Notes: generated by a model from the sequence alone, not told the origin. Counted from the stretch's first letter, positions 9,429-18,359 are shown. The stretch: DNA of 59,246 nt from Paenibacillus sp. HB172176 (GCF_011947265.1 NZ_JAATHD010000031.1:1-59246), one strand, 5' to 3'. Numbers and translations are program-made.

Positions 9429-9457
9429 GCATATTCGTATCGTTTGAGGGCATACTC
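9429..9457 (+). promoter_or_regulatory. Sigma-G-like promoter for the rightward ger operon
   Basis: GCATA (9429-9433), a 17-base spacer, then CATACTC (9451-9457). This matches the sigma-G -35 and six of seven -10 positions. It is 35 bases before the preferred start of the rightward A subunit. Together with the minus-strand site it makes a divergent forespore promoter pair. Confidence 0.5.
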
Positions 9458-9491
9458 CCATTATCTTCATATAGTCAAAGGATGGATGGGA

Positions 9492-10832
9492 ATGTCAGCG
9501 CTCTTACGTCAACTAAGCAGTGAGTTTTCGGATGATGATGATTTTTTTTATGTTCAAGAAGCTATAGTCAATGTGCCTGTTGTCTATTTTGGTCTGCATT
9601 CATTAATTGATTTGGCGCATACCAGGCTTAATTTGCAAATTTTTTTCGAGGCGGCTGTGCAATCCAATCTGACCTTGGAGCAGCTTAAAAACGATCTTGG
9701 AGAAGTATGGGAGGAAGCAGAAGTTAACGACCTCATTCTCAAAATGGTTCAAGGAAAGCTGCTCATTTTTTTTGAGAATGACGAATCGTTCGTCATTATG
9801 AATCCTGCTGCCAAATCGCTTGACCGAGCGATTGCTCCGCCTGTTAATGAAAATATTTTTCTGGGTCCTTTGGATGCGTTCACGGAGGATATTCATTCAA
9901 ATATCGGGATACTCAGAAAGCAGCTTCAGTCTGAGCGTGTCAAAACGAAATCATTCTTTTCCGGGAATGAAGATCATTCGAAGCTTGCACTCCTTTATTA
10001 CAGTGGTGTCACGGATATGAATTTCATTCAGAAAATGACCGATCAAATCGAAAAAAACAAGCATATAGCCATTCATAATCTTCAACAGCTATCTCGACAA
10101 ATGATGGAATTCCCCTCTTGGCTTATGATTTCGAAGTTTAATCAGACAGAACTCCCGCAAGAAGCTGCAGCCTTCTTGAAGCAGGGACGAGCGATTGTAT
10201 TTATTGATCGGTTCCCGCTGGCATTAATCTTTCCCGGTATGTTTGTAGACGTCTTCTGTCTCAACAATGACCGTAATTTCCCATTGCCGTTAATGCTGTT
10301 TTTGCGTACATTGCGGCTCTTCGGCATATGGTTAACCATGATTCTGCCAGGATTATACGTTGCTTTTGTATCGGTTAATCCAGAAGTGCTGCGAATAGAG
10401 ATGGCTCTATCCATAGCCGAAACGCGGATAGGCATCCCTTACCCCGCCTTTATTGAGATGATGTTTATTCTCATTATACTGGAGCTGACCATTGAAGCTG
10501 CCATTCGACTGCCCAAAAATATTGGAGTGACTGTAACTATGGTTGGAGGGATCATTCTAGGACAAGCTGTCGTACAAGCAAAGCTGGTTAGCAGTCTTCT
10601 GATCATAATACTGGCTGCGACAACGATTGCGAATTCGACGATTGTTGGCATGCAGCAATCGCTTGCTCTTCGCGTTTCGAAATATATTGTCCTTGTGATG
10701 GCTGCCGTTTTCGGTGTGCTTGGCATTTTGGAGGGCATGGTATTCATATGCGCCTATTTAGCTAGCGTGGAAACCTTCGGTGTCCCTTATATCGGATTAT
10801 TAAAGTCAAAGGATGGCAGCAAATATGGATAA
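9492..10832 (+). CDS. GerAA-type spore germination protein (second receptor, A subunit)
   Basis: 446 residues, same architecture as the divergent 7949-9322 product: an acidic soluble N-terminal half, then about five membrane segments with VSVNPEVLRIEMALSIAETR and LPKNIGVTVTMVGGIILGQAVVQ. It begins a second A-B-C germinant receptor operon. The ATG at 9492 is preferred because AAAGGATGG lies about nine bases upstream; an in-frame ATG at 9486 and a TTG at 9444 are possible but poorly placed. The two A paralogues differ strongly in their soluble halves, so the two receptors may answer different germinants. Confidence 0.92.
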   Translation: MSALLRQLSSEFSDDDDFFYVQEAIVNVPVVYFGLHSLIDLAHTRLNLQIFFEAAVQSNLTLEQLKNDLGEVWEEAEVNDLILKMVQGKLLIFFENDESFVIMNPAAKSLDRAIAPPVNENIFLGPLDAFTEDIHSNIGILRKQLQSERVKTKSFFSGNEDHSKLALLYYSGVTDMNFIQKMTDQIEKNKHIAIHNLQQLSRQMMEFPSWLMISKFNQTELPQEAAAFLKQGRAIVFIDRFPLALIFPGMFVDVFCLNNDRNFPLPLMLFLRTLRLFGIWLTMILPGLYVAFVSVNPEVLRIEMALSIAETRIGIPYPAFIEMMFILIILELTIEAAIRLPKNIGVTVTMVGGIILGQAVVQAKLVSSLLIIILAATTIANSTIVGMQQSLALRVSKYIVLVMAAVFGVLGILEGMVFICAYLASVETFGVPYIGLLKSKDGSKYG

Positions 10833-11904
10833 AACCTGGCAAGTAGCTTCCATGTATTTTATGACGCACCTGGGGCTTATCTTCTTTATCTATCCCGGTG
10901 CAATCATAGCGAGTACAACTCAAGGCCACTGGATTCCGATCGTCATGGGATTTATCGTTCATATGGCTGCCATTTCCTTCTATATGAAGGGACTTAAAGA
11001 TGCGGGGAATATGGATATTATCAGTTTGAATTTGAAATTCGGCAAAGGGATGCCCATCTTGATTCTCCTGCCGCTTACGTTATATCTGTTGATGAGTTGT
11101 ATTGTTACCGTTCGATCTTTAGCTGAAATGATGACCATCGTTTTCCTCTCCAATACGCCGCTTTGGGCAATCATGATATTGTTTCTCCTGATCTCTACGT
11201 ATATGGCATTCAAGGGCATTTCGTCTATCCTTCGCACAGGAGTGCTTATCGGGTTATTGAATGTTCCGATTATGCTCTTTTTTTCATTGTTTTCGTTTCA
11301 GAACGTGGACTGGCATTATGTATTTCCTCTGCTGGGGGGCTTTTCGTTTCTGACGAATCCCTATTACCTTCAAAGCTTATTTGTATTTACGGGAGGTTTT
11401 TTATTTCTCGGCTTCATTCCGTCCAGTGTCGCTTATCGAAAGCGCTCTGTATGGTTTGCTGCGATGGCGCTGCTTCCTTTCTTTCTTTTCTCCGTTTATA
11501 TTCCATTATTAACATTTGGAGAGGCGACAGCTTCTACTTTCATCTTTCCATTCATCGTGTCTCTGGATACGATTGCGATTACATGGTCGATGTTTGATCG
11601 GATTACGATATTTTTATTTCTGAGTCTGGTTTCCTTTATCATGTTGTTTCTCTCCATCACATTGTGGTCAATGATGAGGGTTGTTAGCACTTGCTTTACT
11701 GTTGCAAAGTCTTCCTATTGGCTTATTTTCATATCGGTTCTCGTGTTTCTGGCATGTATGGCTATTCCAAACTGGAAGGATGTCGAGGCAGTGGTTAACT
11801 GGGATACCAGCTTAAGAATTTATATACTAATTGCCGTACCGCTTTCGACCTATTTTATTGGAAGACACCTCAAAGGCAGGGTAAGCTATGATGCAACGGA
11901 TTAG
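10825..11904 (+). CDS. GerAB-type germination permease (second receptor, B subunit)
   Basis: About 359 residues, ten predicted membrane segments, endospore germination permease family. It overlaps the end of the A gene, which fits translational coupling. Two starts are possible: ATG 10825 (MDKTWQVAS) or ATG 10813 (MAANMDKTW). AAAGGA at 10808-10813 abuts the latter, so 10825 is chosen. It contains the family segment SYWLIFISVLVFLACMAIPNW near the C-terminus, which parallels the AIPSWR segment of the first operon's B subunit. Confidence 0.9.
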   Translation: MDKTWQVASMYFMTHLGLIFFIYPGAIIASTTQGHWIPIVMGFIVHMAAISFYMKGLKDAGNMDIISLNLKFGKGMPILILLPLTLYLLMSCIVTVRSLAEMMTIVFLSNTPLWAIMILFLLISTYMAFKGISSILRTGVLIGLLNVPIMLFFSLFSFQNVDWHYVFPLLGGFSFLTNPYYLQSLFVFTGGFLFLGFIPSSVAYRKRSVWFAAMALLPFFLFSVYIPLLTFGEATASTFIFPFIVSLDTIAITWSMFDRITIFLFLSLVSFIMLFLSITLWSMMRVVSTCFTVAKSSYWLIFISVLVFLACMAIPNWKDVEAVVNWDTSLRIYILIAVPLSTYFIGRHLKGRVSYDATD

Positions 11905-12961
11905 TCGATTGCTCGGAATCATGATCAGTTTGGGATTGCTTGGATGTCTATGCGGTTGTTGGGATAATAGAGATATCGACCATCGTTCCATGCCTGTCGT
12001 TATGGGCGTATCGTTTCACAACAACTTATATAAGGTTTTTCTTCAAATTCCTGAACCCAGACCGAAAGGAATAAATATTAGAATCTTGAAGCAAGAGGGC
12101 ATAACGATTAGTCAAGCCGTTGATAAGTTAAGTGAAAGGGTGGAGAGCAGTGTTGATCTTCTGCATCTGAAAATGATCTTGGTTGAAAAGGGGTATGCGG
12201 AGCAAGGGCTGAACGACAGTATCAAAAGCTTTATGCGCTCGAGACAGATCTCTTCCAAAGCGATTATCGTTATATGCGAAGAAAGGCTGGATCCCTTCTT
12301 TGATTATGTGAAAAAATCGATGACTCCCAAAGGAACGACGCTTTACGATTGTTTCGAGAAAAATGCAGGCTGGAATCCGCAGATGTCGCTGACGCGTATC
12401 TGGGAGGTATACCGGAGCATATTCTCCTATACACGCGATGTAGCCATCCCGATTATTAAGTCCGGAACGAATGGAACCATTGATTATCTGGGCTCGGCAA
12501 TCATTAAGAATGGAAAAATGGTTGATCGGATCACACCAGAGGAAACCTTGTTGTTCAATTCTTTTAAAGGGAATAGCGCGCAAGGGAAAATCGAAGTGAT
12601 GAATGATGCAAGTGTGCAGGTATTGAGCAGTTCCATGAGGCATCACAGCTCATTCAAGAATCAGATTCCTTATTTGGATGTGCAAATTACGATTAAGGTT
12701 ACCATTATGGAAACCAGAGGCGATGTGACAACAGAGAGGATTAAACAAGAAATGAATGAAATTCTCTCTGCAAGCTTTAATCACATGTTTCAGAAAACGA
12801 AAGCTCGGGAAGCCGATATTCTTGGCTTGGGGCAGCTGTTTCGCAAACAAATTCCGCGAGATCGATTAAGCAATTGGAGGAAGGAGTATCTCCCGAAGCT
12901 GGAGCTCCGACTGAAGTTCAAAACGATTATTCAGAATGAAGGGAATACAAAGCTGGCATAA
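11888..12961 (+). CDS. Ger(x)C family spore germination lipoprotein (second receptor, C subunit)
   Basis: 357 residues with a signal peptide, a lipobox ending CLCGC and the family signature CWDNRDIDHRS. It overlaps the B gene by 17 bases and ends the rightward operon. The C-terminal half carries the conserved ADILGLGQLFRK segment, also present as ADIFGFGNHFRD in the first operon's C subunit. No strong terminator is visible in the ~80 bases before the next gene, so some read-through into the methyltransferase gene is possible. Confidence 0.92.
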   Translation: MMQRISRLLGIMISLGLLGCLCGCWDNRDIDHRSMPVVMGVSFHNNLYKVFLQIPEPRPKGINIRILKQEGITISQAVDKLSERVESSVDLLHLKMILVEKGYAEQGLNDSIKSFMRSRQISSKAIIVICEERLDPFFDYVKKSMTPKGTTLYDCFEKNAGWNPQMSLTRIWEVYRSIFSYTRDVAIPIIKSGTNGTIDYLGSAIIKNGKMVDRITPEETLLFNSFKGNSAQGKIEVMNDASVQVLSSSMRHHSSFKNQIPYLDVQITIKVTIMETRGDVTTERIKQEMNEILSASFNHMFQKTKAREADILGLGQLFRKQIPRDRLSNWRKEYLPKLELRLKFKTIIQNEGNTKLA

Positions 12962-13040
12962 CGATTTGCTTGTGTTTGAGCGGGCTTTTTGCGACAATGA
13001 GAGCAGAATGCTGCGAGGCGGAATGAAATGAGGAACAAGC

Positions 13041-14162
13041 ATGAGCGATAATGGGTTGAATGTACAAATGAATGAGGAAATCAAGGCTGCGGAGCGCGAT
13101 GCGCTGCCTTCTATATATGGACTTGCGCTGACGCAATTAACGGCGTGGCTTGAGGAACGCGGGCATCGAAGGTTTCGGGCGGGCCAGGTATGGGACTGGC
13201 TTTATCGGAAGCGCGTCACATCCTTTGACGCGATGGAGGATGTAAATCCGGAATGCCTGGCGTTGCTCAAGAAGCATTTCGTCATCGATGCGCTCGAGGA
13301 GCATGTGAAGCAGGAATCCTTCGACGGGACGATTAAATTTCTACTTCGTCTGAGCGACGGCAATTTGATCGAGACGGTGCTCATGCGCCATAAATTCGGC
13401 TTGTCCGTCTGTGTGACGACGCAAGTCGGCTGCAATATCGGCTGCAGCTTCTGCGCCAGCGGCCTGCTGCCGAAGAGCCGCGATCTATCCAGTGGCGAAA
13501 TCGTCGGTCAAATCATGAAGGCGCAGCTCCATCTGGACGCGGCTGGCGAGGGAGAACGGGTCAGCCATGTGGTCGTGATGGGCATAGGGGAGCCGTTCGA
13601 TAATTTCGAGAATATGTCGGATTTCATCAATGTTATTAAAGATCACAAAGGCTTGGCTATTGGCGCCAGGCATATTACGGTTTCGACGAGCGGCCTGGCC
13701 GGCAAGATCAAGGAATTCGCGGACAGCGATTTGCATGTGAACCTGGCCGTCTCTCTGCATGCGCCGAACAATGAGCTTCGCACACGCATTATGAAGATTA
13801 ACAAGGCGATCCCAATCGAGAAGCTGATGGATGCGATTGATTATTACCTCGAGAAGACGAACCGCAGAATGACGATCGAATATATCCTGCTGAAGGACGT
13901 GAACGACGGAGTCGAGCAAGCGCTTGAGCTGGCGGAGCTGATGCAAGCTCGTCGCCAGCTCGTTAACGTGAATTTGATACCGTACAATCCTGTAGATGAG
14001 CATAGTCAATATCAGCGAAGCCAGCAGGAATCCATTCGCTTGTTCTACGATGCGCTTAAGAAGCAAGGCATCAGCGTTAGCGTGAGGCTTGAGCATGGCG
14101 CCGATATCGACGCGGCTTGCGGTCAATTGCGCAGCAAACAGATTAAGTCGATGGCGAAATAA
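13041..14162 (+). CDS. rlmN: 23S rRNA (adenine2503-C2) methyltransferase, radical SAM (RlmN family)
   Basis: 373 residues. The radical SAM cluster motif is Cys131, Cys135 and Cys138 in CNIGCSFC. The second catalytic cysteine is Cys360 in ACGQL. The motif MGIGEPFDN and the VTTQVGC segment are typical of RlmN. Known RlmN enzymes methylate C2 of A2503 in 23S rRNA and A37 of some tRNAs. The variant with CNIGCSFCASGLL matches a second RlmN type found beside the canonical CRIGCTFC form in some Bacillus genomes, so a second copy probably exists elsewhere in this genome. Cfr (C8 methylation, drug resistance) is unlikely because the sequence follows RlmN throughout. GAGGAAC precedes ATG 13041. Confidence 0.9.
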   Translation: MSDNGLNVQMNEEIKAAERDALPSIYGLALTQLTAWLEERGHRRFRAGQVWDWLYRKRVTSFDAMEDVNPECLALLKKHFVIDALEEHVKQESFDGTIKFLLRLSDGNLIETVLMRHKFGLSVCVTTQVGCNIGCSFCASGLLPKSRDLSSGEIVGQIMKAQLHLDAAGEGERVSHVVVMGIGEPFDNFENMSDFINVIKDHKGLAIGARHITVSTSGLAGKIKEFADSDLHVNLAVSLHAPNNELRTRIMKINKAIPIEKLMDAIDYYLEKTNRRMTIEYILLKDVNDGVEQALELAELMQARRQLVNVNLIPYNPVDEHSQYQRSQQESIRLFYDALKKQGISVSVRLEHGADIDAACGQLRSKQIKSMAK

Positions 14163-14187
14163 CAGATGGAGTCGGATTTTTGCTCGA

Positions 14188-14249
14188 AAAGAGGTTGCCC
14201 GCGAAAGCATCATGTTGCAACAAATGATGCTTTCGCGGGCAACCTCTTT
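14188..14249. terminator. 26-bp perfect palindrome downstream of rlmN
   Basis: The arms 14188-14213 and 14224-14249 are perfect inverted complements around a 10-base loop that itself contains GTTGCAAC. It begins 26 bases after the rlmN stop codon. Only a weak T-rich stretch (TTTGTCATTTTGC) follows, so it may be a strong terminator working by stem stability, a bidirectional terminator or an RNase III target. It is far longer and cleaner than the other terminators in this window. Confidence 0.6.
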
Positions 14250-14425
14250 GTCATTTTGCAGCAAAGGCAAGCACCCGCTTATTATACGAATTGCGCAAAT
14301 GTGCAAAAGGTTCGTGGAAAAAGAAAAGCGTTGCTTATGAGCGTGTGACATAGTTATGACATGTAGGTATTGCGCCAAAGCAATTGGCCAATATCGTACA
14401 ATTTCAATGAAATGAGGTCATATTG

Positions 14426-15427
14426 TTGAAAACATTAATCGCCATCTCAAATGAAGATTTGCGGGAATTGTTCTGGCAAGAAGCTGTGGAAAATAAACTG
14501 GCGAGCTTTTCGCAAGTTGATTTTATTCCAAAGGGAGTCAAAATGACCAGTGACGGTCTTGCCGGAATAATCGGTGAATACGACGCTTGCATTACTTCCT
14601 GGGGCTCCCCGTCTTTCACGAGCGAAGTGCTTGCAAGAGCCTCGAAATTGAAATTTATTGGTCACGGGGCAGGAAGCGTAGCCGCCGTTGTCAATGAAGA
14701 GGCGTTCGAGCATGCCATAACGGTAACCTCTGCGAATAAAGTGCTGGGGCTCTCGACTGCGGAATGCGCGGTCTCCTTGATGTTTGCGGGCGCCTGGGAT
14801 TTGGGCGGATACGCCTCGCGCTTGAAACAAGGGAAGTGGAGCGACAATAGCCGAGACACCGTGCTTGGCTTGACTCGAAGGGTGGTAGGCTTGGTAGGAT
14901 TCGGTGAAATATCCCGAAATGTGATTCGTATGCTTCAACCTTTCAATGTGAAAATTCTCCTCCATTCCAGCTACTGCAGCGAAGAAGAAGCGACTGCAAT
15001 CGGTGTTGAGCGTTGTGAGCTGAATGAGTTGTTTGAACGCAGCGACATTGTCTCCATGCACAATACGTGGACTTCCAAAACAGAAGGCATGATTGGCGAG
15101 GAACAATTGAAGCGGATGAAAGACGGTTCGCTCTTCATCAATACGGGAAGGGCGGCAACGGTGCAGGAACATGCTCTCTTGGAGGAGCTTCGAACCGGGC
15201 GCATTTTTGCGGCTCTTGATGTATTCATGAACGAGCCCCTCCCCGTCAATCATGAGTTCTTAACCTTGTCCAATGTGCTCTGCGTCCCCCATATTGGCGG
15301 GTATCATGGATTGTTGAAGCGAGAGTTATGCGATTTTATTGTGGATGAGCTGCATCGATTTGTAAGAGGAGAGGTTTTGCTCGGCAAGGTTTCCTTGGCG
15401 CATTATAGAAGATTGACCCCGAGGTGA
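14426..15427 (+). CDS. D-isomer-specific 2-hydroxyacid dehydrogenase family protein
   Basis: 333 residues. The C-terminal NAD-binding domain has GFGEIS (158-163). The catalytic set Arg242 (NTGRAATV), Glu270 (NEPLPV) and His289 (VPHIGG) is intact. This family reduces 2-keto acids or oxidises D-2-hydroxyacids; phosphoglycerate dehydrogenase-like members in sugar loci often have unknown substrates. The start is one of two adjacent TTG codons (14423, 14426), with GAGGT a suitable distance upstream of 14426. It may share a function with the isomerase and Gfo/Idh/MocA genes at 16491-18258, which lie beyond an oppositely oriented AraC regulator. Substrate unknown. Confidence 0.85.
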   Translation: MKTLIAISNEDLRELFWQEAVENKLASFSQVDFIPKGVKMTSDGLAGIIGEYDACITSWGSPSFTSEVLARASKLKFIGHGAGSVAAVVNEEAFEHAITVTSANKVLGLSTAECAVSLMFAGAWDLGGYASRLKQGKWSDNSRDTVLGLTRRVVGLVGFGEISRNVIRMLQPFNVKILLHSSYCSEEEATAIGVERCELNELFERSDIVSMHNTWTSKTEGMIGEEQLKRMKDGSLFINTGRAATVQEHALLEELRTGRIFAALDVFMNEPLPVNHEFLTLSNVLCVPHIGGYHGLLKRELCDFIVDELHRFVRGEVLLGKVSLAHYRRLTPR

Positions 15428-15452
15428 ATGCAAGACGCCGCCCGTTATTCGG

Positions 15453-16358
15453 CTAATTGGAATAGGAAGGGTGCTTTCGGAAATCTCGGGGAGTCACACC
15501 CGTATGTTTTTTGAACATGCGGTTGAAATGGCTGATATGATTATAGCCCGTGCGGGAAGCGATTTCGGTTACATGAAGTCCGGTGCTTCGCAAGAGCTCC
15601 ATAGCGGCCTGCATGCGAATGGCGGACAAGTATTCGATATACGATTTTCCTTTGATCAGTCGCAGCATACTGCTGAAATAAGAAGGGGACATGTACGCAA
15701 TGCCGGCTACATTCTCAAGATGAAGGTCTTCGTGATAATGGGATTCCATATAAGCAATGGCCTGATGCAGAGCCTCGCGATGCAGTAAGACGCTCTGATG
15801 CTCTTGTTGGCCCTGGTTTTCCGAATACCGGGCATACTGCCGGCCTGTAATCACAAGCAGCTTTAGGAGCTCGGCTTTAATGGCCAGCCGAAATCCGTCT
15901 TCCTTCTCCGTCCATTCGGTCATCATGACCTCCAGCAAGCTTTCAACGGATAACTGGTTGCTTGGCGGAAGGGACATCTTGGGAATAAGATCATCTTGCG
16001 AAATCAGCGGTCTGATGTATGCAAAGTCCATAAACGTTTGCATGTGAGTAAGGTCGCGAAGATTCTCGTTAATAACATGCGGCATGAAATCGATCTGAAC
16101 GAGGACGAATTCCATCGACTCGCGCACTTCGAGCCGGTGCTCCTGATAGGGAGGGATGGAAAATAGATCGCCCTTGGTTAAAATGTAAGACCGGTTATTC
16201 GTCACATGCCGACAACTGCCTGACATCATATAGCAAAGCTGCAAATGCTCATGTGCATGCTGGACCCTATTCATGTCCGCAGGCGTACGCACCTCAACTT
16301 TAAACGGAAACTCGTCGTCCATCATTTCGATGTACGAATAAACGGGGAAATCAGACAT
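15453..16358 (-). CDS. AraC family transcriptional regulator with cupin-type sensor domain
   Basis: About 301 residues. The N-terminal ~150 residues are an AraC-type cupin ligand domain (HAHEHLQLCYMMSG, GDLFSIPPYQEHRLEV). The C-terminal ~100 residues hold two helix-turn-helix units (ENVAGIAYMSPSYFSSMLRL and VTEIASRTGYNHISHFNRMF). ATG 16358 is preferred; an in-frame GTG at 16370 is possible. It converges on the hydroxyacid dehydrogenase gene and diverges from the isomerase/oxidoreductase pair, so it probably controls those genes in response to a sugar or sugar acid. Its position between them suggests one regulon. Confidence 0.9.
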   Translation of the reverse strand: MSDFPVYSYIEMMDDEFPFKVEVRTPADMNRVQHAHEHLQLCYMMSGSCRHVTNNRSYILTKGDLFSIPPYQEHRLEVRESMEFVLVQIDFMPHVINENLRDLTHMQTFMDFAYIRPLISQDDLIPKMSLPPSNQLSVESLLEVMMTEWTEKEDGFRLAIKAELLKLLVITGRQYARYSENQGQQEHQSVLLHREALHQAIAYMESHYHEDLHLENVAGIAYMSPSYFSSMLRLIKGKSYIEYLSAIRMQAAMELLRSTGLHVTEIASRTGYNHISHFNRMFKKHTGVTPRDFRKHPSYSN

Positions 16359-16490
16359 GAGACTCGCCACGCTTTCATTTTCTATTATTCATGATTTTAC
16401 AGGGAGTCACGAAAATGTACAACACGGTTGCAACCGACAGGCCAACGCATGCCGTTAAGATAAAGGGATATGGAAGAGGAGGTATGAATC

Positions 16491-17324
16491 TTGAGCCGAT
16501 TAGCGTTTAGTACGCTGCCTTTTGGAGGCTGGAGCTTGAAGAAAATCGCGGCTTTTGCACGGGAAAGCGGATTTTCAGCTCTGGAATTGCGCGAAGGCGA
16601 AGAATGGTCGATTACCGTTGACATGTCTTCAACCGAGCGGAGGGAGGTCTGCGCATTATTTGATGCAGCGGGCTTGAATGTTTTGGATATTGGATCAAAC
16701 GTATGCTTGAAGGGTAGAGATTCGGATCATGCCATGTCGAAGCATTTTGAGAAGGTTGCGCGGCTCGCTCATGACTTGAAGGCTCAAGGCGTTCGGATTT
16801 TTCTCGGACATTTCAATGATCGCAGAGACAATGAAGTTCCTGAAATCTCTTGCGAATCTATTATCGTTTCAATTAGGCAGGCCTGCGATTATGCGGCCTC
16901 TCTGGGGGTGCAAGTATGGATAGAAACGCATAATGAGTTTGCAACGGGCAGGATTCTCCGCAAGCTGCTCCATGACGTCGATCGGGTCAATTGCGCTATC
17001 ATCTACGATATCATTCATCCTATAGAAGAAGGGGAAGCTCCGGCAGATACGATTGCGCACCTGGGAGATGCCTGCGCGCTTATTCATATGAAAGACGGCG
17101 TGCCCTTCGTAGATCCGATGAAAATCGATTGGGAGTACAAGAAGATTGGCGAAGGCGCGCTTCCGATTGGTAATATTATAAGCCTGTTGAATCAAGCGGG
17201 ATACAAGGGGTATTATTCCTTGGAATGGGAAACGAAATGGCGCAGGGAGCTTCAGGTTCCCGGTATGGAGCCTGAAGCGATTTTTCCCGATTATGTGGAT
17301 TACATGAAGGCTTTGTCGATTTGA
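16491..17324 (+). CDS. Sugar phosphate isomerase/epimerase family protein (AP endonuclease 2-like TIM barrel)
   Basis: 277 residues of the xylose isomerase-like TIM-barrel superfamily. Metal-binding candidates are in WIETHNEF, CAIIYDIIHP, ALIHMKDG and the C-terminal YSLEWETKW. Family members isomerise, epimerise or dehydrate sugars and inositols, and some cleave 3-keto-glycosides. The start is TTG 16491 with AGGAGG (16477-16482) eight bases upstream. An ATG at 16484 is nearer to the ribosome site but opens an eight-codon frame that stops. The Gfo/Idh/MocA gene follows after 16 bases. This pairing recurs in inositol and keto-glycoside pathways. Confidence 0.85.
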   Translation: MSRLAFSTLPFGGWSLKKIAAFARESGFSALELREGEEWSITVDMSSTERREVCALFDAAGLNVLDIGSNVCLKGRDSDHAMSKHFEKVARLAHDLKAQGVRIFLGHFNDRRDNEVPEISCESIIVSIRQACDYAASLGVQVWIETHNEFATGRILRKLLHDVDRVNCAIIYDIIHPIEEGEAPADTIAHLGDACALIHMKDGVPFVDPMKIDWEYKKIGEGALPIGNIISLLNQAGYKGYYSLEWETKWRRELQVPGMEPEAIFPDYVDYMKALSI

Positions 17325-17340
17325 ACGGGAGGATGCGATT

Positions 17341-18258
17341 ATGAAAATAGCCATTATTGGTCTTGGATTTATTTCATTGACAGAATTTTTTCCTGCGTTA
17401 ATGAAACTGGAGGACATGGAGATCGTTTGCGCGGTGGATCCGAATCAGGATCGCTTGCAGGGCGCAGCACGCAAGTACAATATTCCGAGGCTGTTCTCGA
17501 GCTTCGAGGAGATGGTGGAGGTTGATATCGACGCAGCGCTTGTGTTGACGCCCTATAAAGCGACTTACGGGATCGTACGGGCGCTGCTTGAGCGAGGAAT
17601 CGACGTCTTCAGCGAGAAGCCGATGGCGGAGACGATGGAGCAGGCGGAGGAGCTCGTGCGATTAGCCGATGAGAAGAACGCGATCTATATGATTGGATTG
17701 AACCGAAGGTTCGCAGATTCGTTCCTTAGAGCGAAGGAGTTGATGCCAATTGCGAAGACCGAGCTGGTCTCGGTCGAGAAGGTCAAGCATATGACCTATT
17801 ATCACGACAAGCCCATGCTCGATTTCGGCATTCATTCACTGGATGTGTTGTTGTGGCTTTGCGAAGGAAGAGTAACGTCATGCTCGGTCGATTGTACGCG
17901 GATGCCGGACGGGCGGGAATCCTCGGTTCAAGTCCAACTGGGCTTTGATAACGGGGTGAAGGGGCAGTTTCTGATGAGCTGTTGTGCCGGGTTATGGGAG
18001 GAATCCGTGCGCATGTTCGGGCATGCGAGGACGGTAGAGATACAGGCTCCCGACGTACTCAAAGTCAAGGAAGACGGCCAGGTGATCGAGACGGTATTCG
18101 GAATGGCCGGACCGGGCGGGGGCAGCAATTCCTTTGGTTTTCGCCAGGAACTGGAGCATTTTTCGGAGTGCGTACGAACGCGCGCGCAGCCGTTGACGTC
18201 CGGCAAGGTGGCATTGTACACCCAGCAGGTGATGGATATGATCTACAAGCAGATGTGA
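17341..18258 (+). CDS. Gfo/Idh/MocA family oxidoreductase
   Basis: 305 residues. The N-terminal Rossmann domain starts MKIAIIGLGFIS (GxGxxS). The EKPM-type motif is SEKPMAET with the conserved Lys, and the C-terminal alpha/beta substrate domain carries DFGIHSLDVLLWL, where the His is a catalytic candidate. Such enzymes use NAD(P) to oxidise or reduce a sugar or inositol hydroxyl. It forms a two-gene operon with the isomerase gene (GGGAGG before ATG 17341) and ends at a strong terminator. Slightly short for the family but complete at both ends. Confidence 0.88.
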   Translation: MKIAIIGLGFISLTEFFPALMKLEDMEIVCAVDPNQDRLQGAARKYNIPRLFSSFEEMVEVDIDAALVLTPYKATYGIVRALLERGIDVFSEKPMAETMEQAEELVRLADEKNAIYMIGLNRRFADSFLRAKELMPIAKTELVSVEKVKHMTYYHDKPMLDFGIHSLDVLLWLCEGRVTSCSVDCTRMPDGRESSVQVQLGFDNGVKGQFLMSCCAGLWEESVRMFGHARTVEIQAPDVLKVKEDGQVIETVFGMAGPGGGSNSFGFRQELEHFSECVRTRAQPLTSGKVALYTQQVMDMIYKQM

Positions 18259-18272
18259 AAATAATCCCAAAG

Positions 18273-18315
18273 AAGGTACTGTTCCTCGAACGTCTGGAGG
18301 AGCAGTACCTTTTTT
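18273..18315 (+). terminator. Rho-independent terminator after the Gfo/Idh/MocA gene
   Basis: A 15-bp stem with one G.T wobble (18273-18287 with 18297-18311), a nine-base loop and a run of T follow the stop codon by about 15 bases. It also lies after the leftward AraC gene's 3' end and may work for both strands. Confidence 0.85.
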
Positions 18316-18359
18316 GCGGTACAATTAACGCATTAAAGCGGCTTCGCCATACATCCGAA

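Noticed and set aside
13041..14162. Cfr-type resistance methyltransferase
   Set aside because: Sequence around the cluster motif and the rest of the protein follows RlmN, and no mobile resistance context is present.
14089..14340. Open frames across the rlmN 3' region and the palindrome
   Set aside because: They read through a 26-bp inverted repeat and produce mirrored peptide segments, without a ribosome site.
16484..16510. ATG 16484 as the start of the isomerase gene
   Set aside because: It is one base from AGGAGG and opens a frame that stops after eight codons; TTG 16491 is in frame and at proper spacing.
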